DNA of 64,000 nucleotides from Pectinophora gossypiella (GCF_024362695.1 NC_065408.1:14322001-14386000); one strand, 5' to 3'. Numbered from the stretch's first letter, positions 43,336 to 54,977 are shown. Numbers and translations are program-made. The notes: a model not told the origin generated them from the sequence alone.

Positions 43336-43984
43336 AACAATGATCATGTTAATAAATAGGAACTCAAATAGGTCTTTCGTACCTTTGTAAATAAACTCTG
43401 ACATCTATCGATCTTAAACAACCTTCTTTAACCCTAACTGAAAAGAATAGCGTACAATACCAGCCTAATTTAAGGATACACTTAAAACGTTTATTTTATT
43501 TTACGCGAGACTTGTGGTTGTAAAGTTATTTACGAACTACCCACATGGTGATGTTAAATAAAATGAACAATGCTAAGGCAGCGGCGCGGTCTGTTGTCTA
43601 AGGTTTAGTGTACACGACAGTTTTATTCAGCAGTAGTCTTAAGATTGTTAGCAAACTCTACAATACAACGTAAATATTAGTAACATACCCAGTTATAATC
43701 AGTAAATGTTAAGTAGCACAAAATATATCACTCTTATTATGGAAACCAAATATTATTACTGCAAATTATAATAAGAAATATTAATACAAAATAATAAGGC
43801 AACTAGTCTTTCAGATTTCGCTTCTCTCGAGTATCATCGTCTTCACTTGTTTTTTTCTTCGTAGTCCCAAACGGAACACCCGCCAAAACGTTTTTTCTCT
43901 TAAAAAGTGACGTGACGTTCCTTTTTTGAAATTGCCAACACGATGGATATTATGTTGAACACTAAACGATCGATAGGTATGGTA
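43336..43984. other. No gene seen
   Basis: AT-rich unique sequence. Confidence 0.35.
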
Positions 43985-44258
43985 TGGTAAAAGTAGCATC
44001 GAGAATGCTACACCGACAAGTTATTCGTGCATCACCCAACAGGGTCCACATAATATCAGCGTCGTGGTTCACGCCGCGACTTGTGCTGAGTGAGGCCCTT
44101 TCATCTCCGAACGTCCACCACCACCTTATGATCATTTCGACGAACATCCGTCTTGCTTTTTTGTAATTATTTTAGTGGAAATTTGATATGATGTTGTTGT
44201 CTTTTTTTTGTGTGTGGCGTTTATAATAAACTATTTCCATTCTATTCTATTCTATACA
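43985..44258 (+). repeat. LINE 3' UTR with (ATTCT)n tail
   Basis: Homologous, in reverse, to 49725-49935 ('cacccaacagggtccacata', 'gtcgtggttcacgccgcgac'). Ends 'aataaactatttccattct' and (ATTCT)3-4. Both strands are open over 60 codons by chance. Confidence 0.75.
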
Positions 44259-44590
44259 AGAACCACCGATGATAAAGAATAATTCTACGTATAGAACGGT
44301 AACTCTCCCCCCGCATCAATTCGTAACATTTACTTCACCCCCTCTGAATCAAATGCCTTCAAGCTTACAAAGTGACCCACTTAGTTTAAAAGGTCATAAG
44401 TGCACTATAGTGTACTCCAGGCTTTACATCCTGATCGTCGGTGTCAGCCTTGGCCAGTCCCACACGGCGATGCGCCGACAAATGTGCGCATGCGCAAATG
44501 ACACTCGACACTATAACACTCCTACTCAGCGGCGTTCTTTATCGCGGAACCAAATTGGAGGCAGTTACGTTTGCCCGTGCGTGTAGTCTT
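44259..44590 (+). repeat. Possible dispersed repeat
   Basis: Starts like 6615 ('tacgtatagaacggtaact') and then diverges. A 105-codon frame has no recognised domain. Confidence 0.35.
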
Positions 44591-44820
44591 TAGGGTTACA
44601 TGCAGTTTCTTTTATTTTTTTCTATTTTTTTTTACATGTCAAGCCCATTATATATTTTTACCACTGTCACTTTTGCCATAATCATAAAGCAATGAACAAT
44701 TTTAACTTCATGACTTTGTTCTCACGAATTGCAAAAAAGTATGACTTAACAATACGTTCGTGTATTAAAAAGGTATTTCTTCTTTTTATTTTATCATGTG
44801 GACTGTTAGGTTAGGTTAGT

Positions 44821-45111
44821 ACCAACCTCATCACCCTGGTGTCAGGGTTGTTATTGAGCCTCTAAAGGTCCCTGACATAACTCATGTAACGACTACTTAC
44901 TTAAATCCGTAAGTAGTAACCGGAACCAACGGCCTAACAGGCTATCCGAAGCACGGATCATCTTACTTTCGGAAAACCAGGTGTTCTGCCCGTAATGTCC
45001 TAACCAAAATTAGGGATCAAAAAGTTATTTTTGTGATATGTCCCCACCGGAATTCGAACCCGGGGCTTCCGGATCGCGTGCCCAACGCTCAACCACTGGA
45101 CCACAGAGGCC
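44821..45111 (-). repeat. SINE S1
   Basis: Near full length; minus-strand B box 'gggttcgaattcc'. Confidence 0.85.
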
Positions 45112-45279
45112 GTTGTTTTACTTATTTGTCAAAAGGTTAACTATAAAACAATAATATATTCGTTTCGATTTAAGTATACAATGTAAAATCCTACTAATAT
45201 GGACTTTTATAGTATTCTGTAATTGGTTGCGTTGCAATTTTATTTTGTTTGTATGCTGTAAAGTTCATTGTTGATCAGC

Positions 45280-45405
45280 AGGGGCCTTAGCCAAGTTGCA
45301 GATGATTATGACAATTGCCAGTGACAGTGATAAAAATGTATGGGGTTGACATGTCGTCTTATGTCAAACCCATACATTTTTATGACTGTCACTGACTATT
45401 TTCCA
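45280..45405. repeat. Palindromic repeat
   Basis: 45319-45352 ('gtgacagtgataaaaatgt'…'ttgaca') pairs with 45362-45394 ('tgtcaaacccatacattttt'…'cactg') leaving a 9-nt loop. Relatives: 24780-24840 and 55905-56085. Confidence 0.7.
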
Positions 45406-45460
45406 GTCAAGTAATTAATGGCATTTACGGCTAATCTACAATAAGTCACGTCAAAAATAT
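45406..45460 (+). repeat. LINE tail L1T stub
   Basis: Only 'gtcaagtaattaatgg' to 'aatctacaataagtcacgtc' remains. Confidence 0.65.
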
Positions 45461-45646
45461 AACTGTCGAGAGTCATAATTTTTATGAAATAGAGATCAAT
45501 AACTTTTCTAAAGCTTAAAAACTAGATATTAATTACACTTAAAGTTAGTCAAATTGCCCGCCTCGGAGCAGCTCAAATGTACCCATCACGCTGGCCGCGT
45601 TGCCGCGTTGGATGGCCAGCGAGATGTGCTGAGATGCGAGATGTGT

Positions 45647-45872
45647 GAGGATACTAGTTGCAAACAAAAAAGGGAATTAAGTACGCTGACTTGCAGCAGC
45701 AATATTCGTTTGTCCCTTTTGCGGTGGAGACGGGTGGACTATGGTGCGAGGAAGCGAAAAAGTTCGTTAAAGAACTAGGGCGACGTCTGCGAGATCGTGG
45801 TCGCGACCCCCGCTCCGGATCGTACCTGGTCAGCGTACTTAATTCCCTTTTTTGTTTGCAACTAGTATCCTC
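45647..45872 (+). pseudogene. LINE reverse-transcriptase C-terminal piece inside a 44-bp inverted repeat
   Basis: The plus strand reads KYADLQQQYSFVPFAVET, then GGLWCEEAKKFVKELGRRL and RDRGRDPRSGSYL. This is the 'FVPFAVET..G.WCEEA' tail found near the end of a common lepidopteran LINE polymerase. The fragment is bounded by 45647-45690 and 45829-45872, perfect inverted copies of 44 bp. The left arm includes native coding sequence (KYAD); the right arm is its inverted duplicate, so the protein-like frame ends artificially there. No catalytic region remains. Confidence 0.8.
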
Positions 45873-46340
45873 AATTTCTCCTTAAAACTTGAATGAATAG
45901 GCATTTAGTAAGTAAGCGTGTTGCAGTGATAGATCCTTATTTACCATCGGGTGAGATTATGGCCAACCTTAAAAGTATTTTAAATAAAAGTACTTTTTAT
46001 AGGACAGACAATAATGCCAAGCAACAGACTAGCCCTTGACACGTTCGTAAGCTCAGCTCGAATTTAGGTTACCTAGACAGCCTAGAGTGGCTTTTGTTTA
46101 AAGCTGGAGGACTTTTAGTGGTTCTGTAATGTGCTGAGTTTGTGAAGAATTTACGAAGAAGAAAAACGAGTTTGAGCGACGATATGCAGAAGCACTTACC
46201 CACTCGTTCACTTCGCGACCTATTTGGCAATAGAGGCAATAGAGTGGCAAAAATCGAGGAAACTTTTTAAAGAAAGATAGGTAGTTCTAGTACTGCCCTT
46301 GTGCTCCGCATTGCTCGTCTTGGCGGTGGCATGGCAGTTA
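45873..46340. other. No gene seen
   Basis: No recognisable element. Confidence 0.35.
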
Positions 46341-46515
46341 TAACGTGCCTTCCGAAGCACGGATCATCTTACTTTCGGACAACCTGGTGATCAGCCAGTA
46401 ATGTCCTAACCAAATTAGGGATCACAAAGTGATTTATGTGATATATCCCCACCGGGAATCGAACCCGGGACCTCCGGATCGTGAGCTCAACGCTCAACCA
46501 CTGGACCATGGAGGC
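46341..46515 (-). repeat. SINE S1, shortened
   Basis: Head with minus-strand B box 'gggttcgattccc' and part of the body. Confidence 0.85.
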
Positions 46516-46663
46516 CAAACACTTAGTACAACTAGGAACCACTTATGAGTAGGAAACGATGTATTAAATATTGTTTGTGGTTAAGCAAAAGGTTGAACAA
46601 AGTGTTTCATGGACGATTAACTAGAACCCATGGTCAATAGTGCTGGTGTAGAGAACCGTAGTG

Positions 46664-46810
46664 TACAGTCATGAGCAATATAATGTACCCACTTTAGGAC
46701 TCTGTCGCACTAACATATTTGACATTTAGTGAGACTTACAGTTCAATTTGTCAAAAAAGTTAATGTAATATGGTACCAAAGTGTATACATATTAATGCTC
46801 GTGACCGTAC
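46664..46810. mobile_element. MITE M4
   Basis: Ends 'tacagtcatgagcaatataa' and 'attaatgctcgtgaccgtac', inverted; internal 'gacatttagtgagacttaca'. Confidence 0.85.
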
Positions 46811-46849
46811 TGTCTTATTGTTTAGTCTATGATAGCGTAGCGTTTTCAC

Positions 46850-46985
46850 AAAAAATATACAGATGGCGCTGTTCAGATTGAACGTTATAATTGCCTATTT
46901 GCGCATTACTCGAGGTACATAATTATCCAAAAATATAATCTAATGGGAGAGGCATATATCAAAATATTTTTTGTTTGTTATTTGG
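46850..46985. repeat. Dispersed repeat M7
   Basis: 'agatggcgctgttcagattg' to 'ggagaggcatatatcaaaat'. Confidence 0.6.
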
Positions 46986-47405
46986 AACAAACATGTTGCC
47001 ACGTAAGTATATTACTTCTCTTTATTTTGCGTAAGTTACATTCATAGAAGTCTAAGAAAAAATGACAAAATATCATCATTATTCCCTACTATACTATACC
47101 ACAATTTCAGTAAGTAGGTAACTGCATCGTCGCATTGTTTGAGTAAATTCAATGCAGTGCCGACCTCCGCCTGAATTTACACTGATAACACTATTATTCA
47201 CTCAGTGGCTCTCTGAGAGCACTGAGAGAGCACTGCGAACTCTGAATATGCACTACGCCTGACCCAATTCCTCTCTGAACCATTGAAATGATGGGGTAAA
47301 TAGTTTTTCTTGTGCACTGTTAAAATGAATAAGTACTTTTACTTTTTAATGTTAATGTTTTAATATTTTAGTGCGCCAAGCTTTTGATGAACTTTAATGA
47401 CAGTT
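46986..47405. other. No gene seen
   Basis: 47205-47240 has short direct repeats ('ctctgagagcactgagagag'). Confidence 0.35.
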
Positions 47406-47565
47406 AGCGTAATAGGCTAGTTTCCAAGTTAGTTAAATCGGTCTTTTTACTAAACCTCAAAACACGAAATTAATATGGAATTTGTAGAAAAAGCACACTG
47501 TGACTTCATAGAAAAATGTGATAAAACGTCGGACTTGTTGCGTTTATCTTGTTTAAAATAAAATA
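47406..47565. repeat. Dispersed repeat M5
   Basis: Reverse-orientation relative of 5255-5415 ('ttactaaacctcaaaacacg', 'tgataaaacgtcggac'). Confidence 0.5.
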
Positions 47566-48354
47566 GAAAAAAGGAAATGTTTTTCGTCAGTTTTATATCT
47601 GTCTTTGTAGTGTCACGTGTTCGAATTTTCAAATCGGACTTTACAGAATTTGTGTCCGACTAATAGCAATATGCTCGCCTCTTTTTACTTGTCCCTTAGA
47701 ACTTAAATAAGTATAGCATTTAGTAATCAGAATTTCATAATTTTATGTTTGACCTAGGAAACCACACAATTGTCTAAATGTTATCGTCTCTGACCTGGAT
47801 GGCATCAAACGAGAGTGAGAATCTATCCATCCTTCGAACTTCAAAATAGAGAGAGGGTGTGCGTTTAAAAGTGTAATTCTTTTATAAAAATTGTCGTTTA
47901 TAATAAGATTCACTATGATATAAATGTCTGCAGTAATGTAATTCGCTAAACAAACAAATAATAAATCAGCAAAGCACACTGTCAGGACGAATACTTTTAT
48001 ATCCGTATAGCGGGACTAGGCATAACTGCATTTTTACTGGGCAAGTTAGAGGTGAACAGCGTTTTTTTTTTTTTTGTGAAAACCATATTACGAGGAAAGT
48101 GATAAGACATGAATGTGGATGGATATTGGGGTAGGGGACGATGTAGGAAAGTGTGGATGGATTGTGTGAAGAAGAATTTATGTGTGTGAAAGGTGTGAGT
48201 AGTGAGATAACTTACAGAGATGAATGGAAGAGGAATACACACTTAATACAGTCATGATAAGGGCGAGAAGTAATGCTATTAAATAAAGACTTCATACTAA
48301 AAGTTTCCTGTAAATATCAAAAGTCTAAATACAAATGAAGTCTCATCCAGATCT
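47566..48354. other. No gene supported
   Basis: A T15 run at 48061. The flanking plus-strand purine-rich block 48080-48240 is low complexity. Confidence 0.4.
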
Positions 48355-48497
48355 GGGGGGTTGAAAAGGCCGCATTGAAGCTATACGTCTAAAAAAGGAA
48401 TAATGCTATTTGACTTTGCATTGCGCGCTTAATTTCGTATGCGCAAATGTCAAATTGCATTTTTAGTTGAATGTCCTTTTTAGATCCACGAACTTTT
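48355..48497. mobile_element. MITE M3, decayed
   Basis: 'ggggggttgaaaaggccgca' to 'ctttttagatccacg'. Confidence 0.65.
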
Positions 48498-49239
48498 CCG
48501 TGACTATTATCCCCTATAGAGCTTATAACTAGGCACACTCGTTTGTAAAGTATGTAAGCCGAATGTAGTTAACAATGTACACAACTCGTAAGTTTATAAC
48601 TTCCGACGCTGCATAATTTGGCCGCTGTCCAGTGAGTCCCGCGGGATAACGCCACACGCCCCATGCTGCCAGCAGTTTATAGGACACCCGCTAGCAACGG
48701 CACTAATTCCCCTTGGACAATGCTTCAATTACAAAGTCAGTGGTATAGTTAAAAAGATATTCTACGGTTCCTCGCGGACGAACCAAGTTGCTGGATAACA
48801 TCCTTCTCACGCGAGTCATGCATGTGTTAAATGAGGTTGCAGATTTTTTTTCATGCCCAGGTACCTAATAGGTACCTAATAAGTAACTATACTGTGCAAG
48901 GTACATGACACCTACTGATTTATTTCTTATTTATTATTTATTTATTTACATTTCACGACTTTACAGTGCAGAGGAGCCATTGCGCCGTCAATCAATTGCG
49001 CTGATCAATCTCACTCATTAGAATAGTTTTTCGTCTTATCCAATAATGTTACAATATATGTTACCTAGTGTTATACTCGGCACACCCAGTAGTCTATTCC
49101 TGTTATGTCCTAGTAATATGTACTGATCCCAAGATTTGTACATCGTAGGGCTGGGTGTGCTGATATATTCTATCTGCATGCCGTAGTACTTGTCTTCTTT
49201 TTAAACCTACCACACTGCTTTATTTACATACAATTTATT
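48498..49239. other. Unique sequence 5' of the host exon
   Basis: 48590-48790 is GC-richer ('ccagtgagtcccgcgggata') and repeat-free. It could be regulatory, but nothing specific is seen. 48930-48955 is a (TTTA)n run. Confidence 0.35.
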
Positions 49240-49366
49240 TGTAATAATGGAAGAGCGGGGCCTCCAAACACAGGCTATGTCTCTTAAATGGAGACCCCAA
49301 TCCACCAGTAGTTAAGGCTTTATTGTAAAAGAAAATAAACATTTTTCATTTTCATAAGTTAAGGAA
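49240..49366 (+). repeat. LINE 3' end
   Basis: 'gcggggcctccaaacacagg' to 'aaaataaacatttttcattt' with a (TTTTCA)n-type tail. Confidence 0.55.
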
Positions 49367-49384
49367 AATAATTTTCCGTTCACC

Positions 49385-49555
49385 AAAAATCTTTGGATAC
49401 ATCTAGGCACGTCAATTCATCTAAAAAGCAATATTGATATTTTTGGACATTTGTTGTCAACTGCGCACTTAATTTTAGAAGCGCAAATGTCATATTGTGA
49501 TATTGTTTTTTTATATGAATTGCTCCAATGTGGCCTTTATATACTTCAATGTATT
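49385..49555. mobile_element. MITE M3, old copy next to the exon
   Basis: 'caattcatctaaaaagcaat' and 'atgaattgctccaatgtggc' are the inverted arms. Ends 47 bp upstream of the host exon, close to the expected branch-point region. Confidence 0.65.
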
Positions 49556-49601
49556 GATGTACGTTTGCACGTAACAATAAAATTATTCTCTCTTGTTCCA
49601 G

Positions 49602-49699
49602 GTGACATAGAAGACTGCATAGTAACACCAGCATACCAGGGGCAGTTCACACCACTGCCTGAAGCGCTCTGTGACTGCATCATGGACCTAACGTCACAG
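49602..49699 (+). CDS. Internal exon of an unidentified host gene
   Basis: A 98-bp exon preceded by a strong acceptor (ttattctctcttgttccag) and followed by a donor (CAG|GTACTC). It is entered after one base of a codon and leaves in phase 0. It encodes GDIEDCIVTPAYQGQFTPLP then EALCDCIMDLTSQ: acidic, with three cysteines and no low-complexity bias. Codon choice is GC-balanced, in contrast to every neighbouring chance frame. It is not repeated elsewhere in the window and not part of any recognised transposon protein. The parent protein is not recognised. Because no other plus-strand exon is convincing nearby, flanking introns must be long. The retained MITE and LINE pieces on both sides fit intronic sequence. 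Confidence 0.7.
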
Positions 49700-49724
49700 G
49701 TACTCGTAAATCATTAGAATAGAA

Positions 49725-49935
49725 TAGAAATACTTTATTATACACACAAAAAAAAGACATCATATCAAATTTCCATTAAAACAATTTCAAAAAAGCAAGA
49801 CGGATGTTTGTCGAAATGATCATAAGGTGGTGGTGGACGTCCTGAGATAAAAGGGCCTCACTCAGCACAAGTCGCGGCGTGAACCACGCCGCTGATATTA
49901 TGTGGACCCTGTTGGGTGACGCACGAACATCGTGT
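49725..49935 (-). repeat. LINE 3' UTR with (ATTCT)n tail
   Basis: Reverse of 43985-44258. Its tail end 'agaatagaatagaaatact' begins 25 bp downstream of the host exon's donor site. Confidence 0.8.
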
Positions 49936-50154
49936 TCCATAAACATGTGTTATTAGTGTACATACATTATAATATAATACCAAATTACTTTAGTAGAATT
50001 AGAGAGTACATAAACAAATATTATCGCAAAGATACATTCATTCGTTAGGTATCATTCATTAGGTACTTAATTTAGAACATGAAGAATATTTGACAGACTG
50101 GTTCAAGTATTTGCAGACAGACCATGCAAACCCCTGGTGATAAGTATTGATCAT

Positions 50155-50265
50155 CACTAATTTAAGAGCCACGCTCTTGTCGGTGTAGCATTCTTCATGT
50201 CACTTTTAGGGAAGAATAGGGCTTTTCCTCGTGCCTTCCGCCCAAAATAAGTTTTAAGTGGCGTT
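50155..50265 (-). repeat. RTE-like LINE 3' end
   Basis: 'aatttaagagccacgctctt' and 'gtcggtgtagcattcttcat'. Confidence 0.7.
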
Positions 50266-50449
50266 ATTATCATAGCTGACGATATACCTAATGTGCCCCG
50301 CGCGCGGGGGAGTTGCTATGCCGCGGGGGATGTCTTATGGGTGTGACGAAGTAGAGGCTACCTAGTTTTGTAACTTGCCTGCATTGTGGTAATTTCAAGT
50401 AGGTATAAGAGAAAAGTTGCATTTTTAAAACGTTCACTCTGTATGAACC

Positions 50450-50605
50450 ACATCATCATCATCAGCCGTATGACGCCCACTGCTGGGCATAGGCCTCCCC
50501 CAAGGATCTCCACGACGATCGGTCCTGCGCTGCCCGCATCCAGCGGCTTCCCGCGACCTTCACCAGATCGTCGGTCCACCTTGTAGCGGGCCTACCCACT
50601 GAGCG
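50450..50605 (-). repeat. SINE/LINE tail fragment
   Basis: (CATCAT)n start, 'ccactgctgggcataggcct' and 'gcgggcctacccactg'. A shorter relative is at 62535-62610. Confidence 0.65.
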
Positions 50606-51164
50606 TCAACCACATATGAGGCAAAAAAAAATAAACTAATACGTGCATGTCCCATATGGGGGGCACATTTTTTTATATTAAGTATTCATTGTGTTTACCG
50701 AAAAATAACATTGCACGTGAGGTGTTGATATCTAATTTTCAGTTACACAGTGAACGTGTTAACTGATAGGTACAAACATAATGTAAAGCAGGGTTCTTCA
50801 AGTGCCTAAAATTAGCATTTTGTTCTCTGTCTCCACAAAATGAGTACAAAAATACGGATGGTTTAATAAGTGGCTTTCTCTAAGGTAGAGATTTGCCAAT
50901 TTGGAAACATTTGGGTTACTGGCCGAATAAAAATGTAATATTGGAAATGTGAAAATAACCGGTGAATGTAGATGTAATTACCAAATTGTATTGTATCGGC
51001 CGATCTAGATGACTCGAGGTAATTACCAAGCCGATTCAGATACGATTCTCTCATTGACCTCGATTTCAGAGAAATGTTGGTGAATTCATGTGAAAATACC
51101 AGAAGTTACTTGGCATTCGTTTGTAGGTCCACTTACAATAATGTTATAGAGAGAGTTTTTTTAT
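50606..51164. other. No gene seen
   Basis: AT-rich unique sequence. Confidence 0.35.
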
Positions 51165-51256
51165 AGCACTTACACGTGCTTAGGGAAACTCACAAAAAGA
51201 AAATTTAAATCGAAAAAAAATCTGACTCGGACGGGACTTGAACCCGCAGCTCTTGT
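51165..51256 (-). repeat. tRNA-derived SINE fragment
   Basis: Same element and same truncation point as 353-432, with an intact minus-strand B box (ggttcaagtccc). Confidence 0.7.
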
Positions 51257-51330
51257 CAAGCCCTCAGGGTTCCATATTTGTCCGGCCAAGTAGTGGAAAA
51301 CCTGCAATAAGCCAGGTTAAAAAATAAATA
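51257..51330 (+). repeat. LINE tail L1T stub
   Basis: 'ttgtccggccaagtagtgg' to 'ctgcaataagccaggtt' and an A-run. Abuts the SINE fragment directly. Confidence 0.65.
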
Positions 51331-51767
51331 ATAACTCTTAGAAACTTGACCTCAAATCCCATAAGTGACAATGACACTCACAATTTTATTCATCATTATT
51401 TTGTATAATCAGATAAGCGGTCAAAATTGCTCGTTCTCAAAACAAAATGTTTGAATTCAATAATATCAATTTGACACAAATATTTTGAGAGCATTGTTTG
51501 GCAGAAGGAGTCGTGCTGAGCAAACGCGTAATGATTCAGATAAATAAATCGATAGACACTTACAGTTCGGTTCAGTCACGGTTGAACTAAATATTTTAGA
51601 ATTTGATGAATTGTGCCGATTTGGATATTTGAATTTGGAGAATGATTTTTCGAATCGGTATTTTCTTCAATTTATTTAAATTGAGAATTCGTGCGAATGG
51701 TTTCAAGAACCTATGGCAACGACTCTCAAACGTGCTCGTGGGTATTATTATACGCTTTAAAACCATA

Positions 51768-51850
51768 TTACAGTTACTTTTTTGACATAATAAACTGGAA
51801 GTGTCACTAATGTCAAATATGTTAGTGCGATAGGGTTCTAAAGTTGACAC
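51768..51850. repeat. MITE M4, partial
   Basis: 'aatgtcaaatatgttagtgc' and flanks match the M4 centre and one arm. Confidence 0.65.
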
Positions 51851-51859
51851 CTACAAGAC

Positions 51860-52614
51860 ATTGTCAAATCATCAATTCTTTAATATTATATTTAAATAAA
51901 CAAACTGATGATTTAAGTATAACGTTCCTTAGATACAGAAAATAAAAAACTAATTAACTATAATTAGCTTTCTTTATCTGATTTCGTAGGTTTATTCTAT
52001 TTTTTACATGTTTCGCGTAGATAAGTTATATGGCTCAAGACGAAGAAATATTAACAACTCAACCAATAAAATATATTGAATTAAATAATAAATTGAATGT
52101 AATAAAAAAGAAAATAATGAAAACGAATATAACAAAAAAAAAGAAGATAAAGAAAAAAGATTTTATAATTATTCTAGATGTTTCTATTTTTAAATTTTAG
52201 ATTTTTAAATAATGTTGTTTCTTGTTTTGAGTAAAGCCTCTTTTATAAAACAATTTAAATATTCTAATCTCATAGAGATTCATAAAAATACCAAATTATT
52301 TATTTTTATTTCTTTTTTTTACTAAGTAATAATGGTGTGCCTGCTAAATCAGCCAAGAACAGGATTGTATAATAATAAAATGGGCAATCTGTACCGGTGT
52401 TAGCCGACGATGACTCGTGGCCATGAAATGCAAAAAATAAAAGACACCTACTGGCTGTAGAACCTGTTCCCAAGTATTCTCAACGTTTGGTCAGCGTTTC
52501 GACAAGTTTGTTATCTCTGCCTGCAAAATTCTTTTCGAGAGCAAGTTACAAGCATTCCGATGAAACGATATTTTGCCATAAAGAATTATACTAATTACAT
52601 ATTTTTTTTTAATT
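51860..52614. other. Very AT-rich, no gene
   Basis: 52060-52340 is almost entirely A/T with purine-rich plus strand. No coding pattern. Confidence 0.4.
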
Positions 52615-52775
52615 AGAGTCTTTCCAGGCTACGTCCCCAAAAATAATATAGATAGCGCTGCCAAGAATTAACGTGATAATTACCTATTTTCTCATTACAC
52701 GGATACATAATTATTTAAAAATACAATTTAATCGCAGAAGCATCTACAAAAATAATTGTCTTTATTTTGATCAGA
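52615..52775. repeat. Dispersed repeat M7
   Basis: 'gagtctttccaggctacgtc' to 'gcagaagcatctacaaaaat'. Confidence 0.6.
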
Positions 52776-53029
52776 ATAATAATGTGTGTAAGATGTAATT
52801 ATGCCTGGGTGTAATAAAAAGGGTCATCATTTATACGCAAAACCAAAGATAAAAGATGCATAATGTCTGTTATCTAAAATCTTTACAGCACCATCCTGCT
52901 TGAAAAGCCTGGAAATTCCCTTATCAGTGATGCTGAACTATCGATAGGTTAAGTATTAATATAGTATATGTATAAAAAATAAATAAGTAAAAAACATTTA
53001 TTTCACCACGATTAACTTACTACATGCAA

Positions 53030-53155
53030 AGGAGAGTTGAATGATTGATGAATGAGGAGGAAGAAAAGAAAGTGTGTCAGGGTTGAAACAAATTGAATTC
53101 CATAGTCTCTAGTCTCTACTTATCCCGGTGGGAAATAGGCTTTAGTTTATCTATG
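53030..53155 (+). repeat. Retroposon B, 3' part
   Basis: 'ttgaattccatagtctctag' and 'cccggtgggaaataggcttt'; its tail is replaced at 53156 by MITE M4. Confidence 0.75.
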
Positions 53156-53305
53156 TACAGTCATGAGCAATATAATGTACCCACTTTAAGACTCTGTCGC
53201 ACTAACATATTTGACATTTAGTGAGACTTACAGTTCAATCTGTCGAAAAAGTTAATGTGACATGGTACCAAAGTGTATCATACATGTTAATGCTCGTGAC
53301 CGTAC
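53156..53305. mobile_element. MITE M4
   Basis: Both ends present; inserted into the (TATG)n tail of the preceding retroposon B. Confidence 0.85.
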
Positions 53306-53517
53306 ATGTATCGACGCAGAAGCAGAAAGCATTTCTAGCACCAACAACATTTCCTGTGACTTACACCATACCCCGATCCTGGTCAGAAATGTTCTTTCGT
53401 GATGGTCTTTTTGGCAAAAATCCCTGAATAGCGTACCAATGAGGTCACCTTGTGGTCATCAAATTATCATTAACGTTCTATATTTGCATTAATACCTTAG
53501 AAGGCCTTAAAAACCGA

Positions 53518-53588
53518 CCTTTATTGACGAGACTTATAGTAGATTACCGCAAATGACATTAACTACTTGGCCGGACAAATGGAGAGAA
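53518..53588 (-). repeat. LINE tail L1T stub
   Basis: 'acttatagtagattaccgca' to 'ttggccggacaaatgg'. Confidence 0.7.
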
Positions 53589-53715
53589 TTGATCGGCCTA
53601 ATCTCGACTGATACATGACATCATCAATGCCTTCATAATTATTACCGCGCGCACGCATTGGAGCTATGGTAAAATGTTATCTCTATTGAATTATAATCAC
53701 TAATTGTACTGAACT

Positions 53716-53764
53716 GGGGGGTTAAAATGGCCACGTCGAGGCAATTCATCTAAGAAAGCAATAT
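53716..53764. repeat. MITE M3, single arm
   Basis: One complete arm ('ggggggttaaaatggccacg' to 'aagaaagcaatat') joined abruptly to the next repeat. Confidence 0.75.
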
Positions 53765-53767
53765 ACC

Positions 53768-53925
53768 CATATTCTCGAGAAATGCATTTTCGGAGGTATG
53801 TGACCTAACCTGTATTGGGCTGGTTTTCCCTTCGCGGGTTGGAAGGTCAGACAGGCAGTCGCTTCTGTAAAAAACTGACCTTTCAAATCTTCAGGTTAGG
53901 TAAGCGGAACCTGTGAAAAATTCTT
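53768..53925 (+). repeat. Dispersed LINE-like repeat
   Basis: 'ggaggtatgtgacctaacct', 'ttggaaggtcagacaggcag' and 'aatcttcaggttaggtaagc'. Confidence 0.65.
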
Positions 53926-54671
53926 TTTGTTTGACCTATCTGTCTGTCTGTCTAAATATTAACAACTTTTTTCTACAGTTTCAATATCGTAGATCGTAGT
54001 GACTATAGTAAATTCGCAACTTTTTTGACAGTTCGCTAAACAGCTTGCTCAGAATCAATTAACTTTTGACGAGCAAAAAGTTTGTTTAAAATAGATGCAA
54101 TTTAATCGATTTAACAGCCAATCGAGTCGAGTAGTGTTGTTTGTAAACGATATTGCTACATACTTGCATTTTTTCTTCTTGTAGATTTATTTTTCGCCAT
54201 GTTAAGTACCTAGTCGTTTCCACTTTGGGAACATTTCCGGCATTAAAAAGACGTTATATAAAAAAGCAGCCCGTGTCCGTTATAACAATAACATTCCTGG
54301 AACAGCACATAACTGTAGTGTGAACCATAGTATAAGAAGATCAGGTATACTCAAAAGTGACAGCTAACATTTCAAGGTTAGCCCAGCTGACGTCATCCCG
54401 CCCTGCGTTGCCATTTCGTAAAAAATAAATTACCTACCACCAATGTTTTTATATTTACTTTGCAAGGAAATTTTGAATTTTTAGTAAAAGATTTACTTAC
54501 AATTTTAATGATTTTTATATACTTATGTGACAAGTAATAGTCAGTAATTCACTTAATTTTCAATAATCAAGTTTACGTCCTTGGAATGTTGGAGATACCA
54601 ATTTAATGGTAACACAGTGATAACACTTATGTCATCAATGGGCTAGCAATTGCTTGAACATACCTGGTTTT
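53926..54671. other. No gene seen
   Basis: (TGTC)n run at 53939-53952. Otherwise unique. Confidence 0.35.
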
Positions 54672-54775
54672 CTTATACCATGGTGTGAGCCATATCAGGG
54701 GCATTTGGCGTCTCAATAGTATCATTGACACCAGGGTGATAAGGTCGGTCTTTGGCACACCCGCAAGAAGAAAGA
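54672..54775 (+). repeat. SINE S1 3' fragment
   Basis: 'atttggcgtctcaatagta' and 'tgacaccagggtgataagg'. Confidence 0.7.
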
Positions 54776-54977
54776 ATTCAAAAAAAGAGTGGTAGGTTGT
54801 CAGATTTCCAGATGCAATATTTAAACAATGGAATTTGTAGTTTAAAAGGACAATGGGCGTTATGACAAGACATAAGTTGTATATGTCTGTCTGGCTTAAT
54901 TCTTAGTATTGACCAATTTGCTCCTATGAAATGAAATGAAATTTTATTGTCATAAAATGTGGTAAGTATATCGATGG

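Noticed and set aside
43962..44166. Overlapping ORFs on both strands as genes
   Set aside because: The sequence is a LINE 3' UTR, also present in reverse at 49725-49935.
44269..44586. 105-codon plus-strand ORF
   Set aside because: It starts in a dispersed repeat, has no domain, and its composition changes midway.
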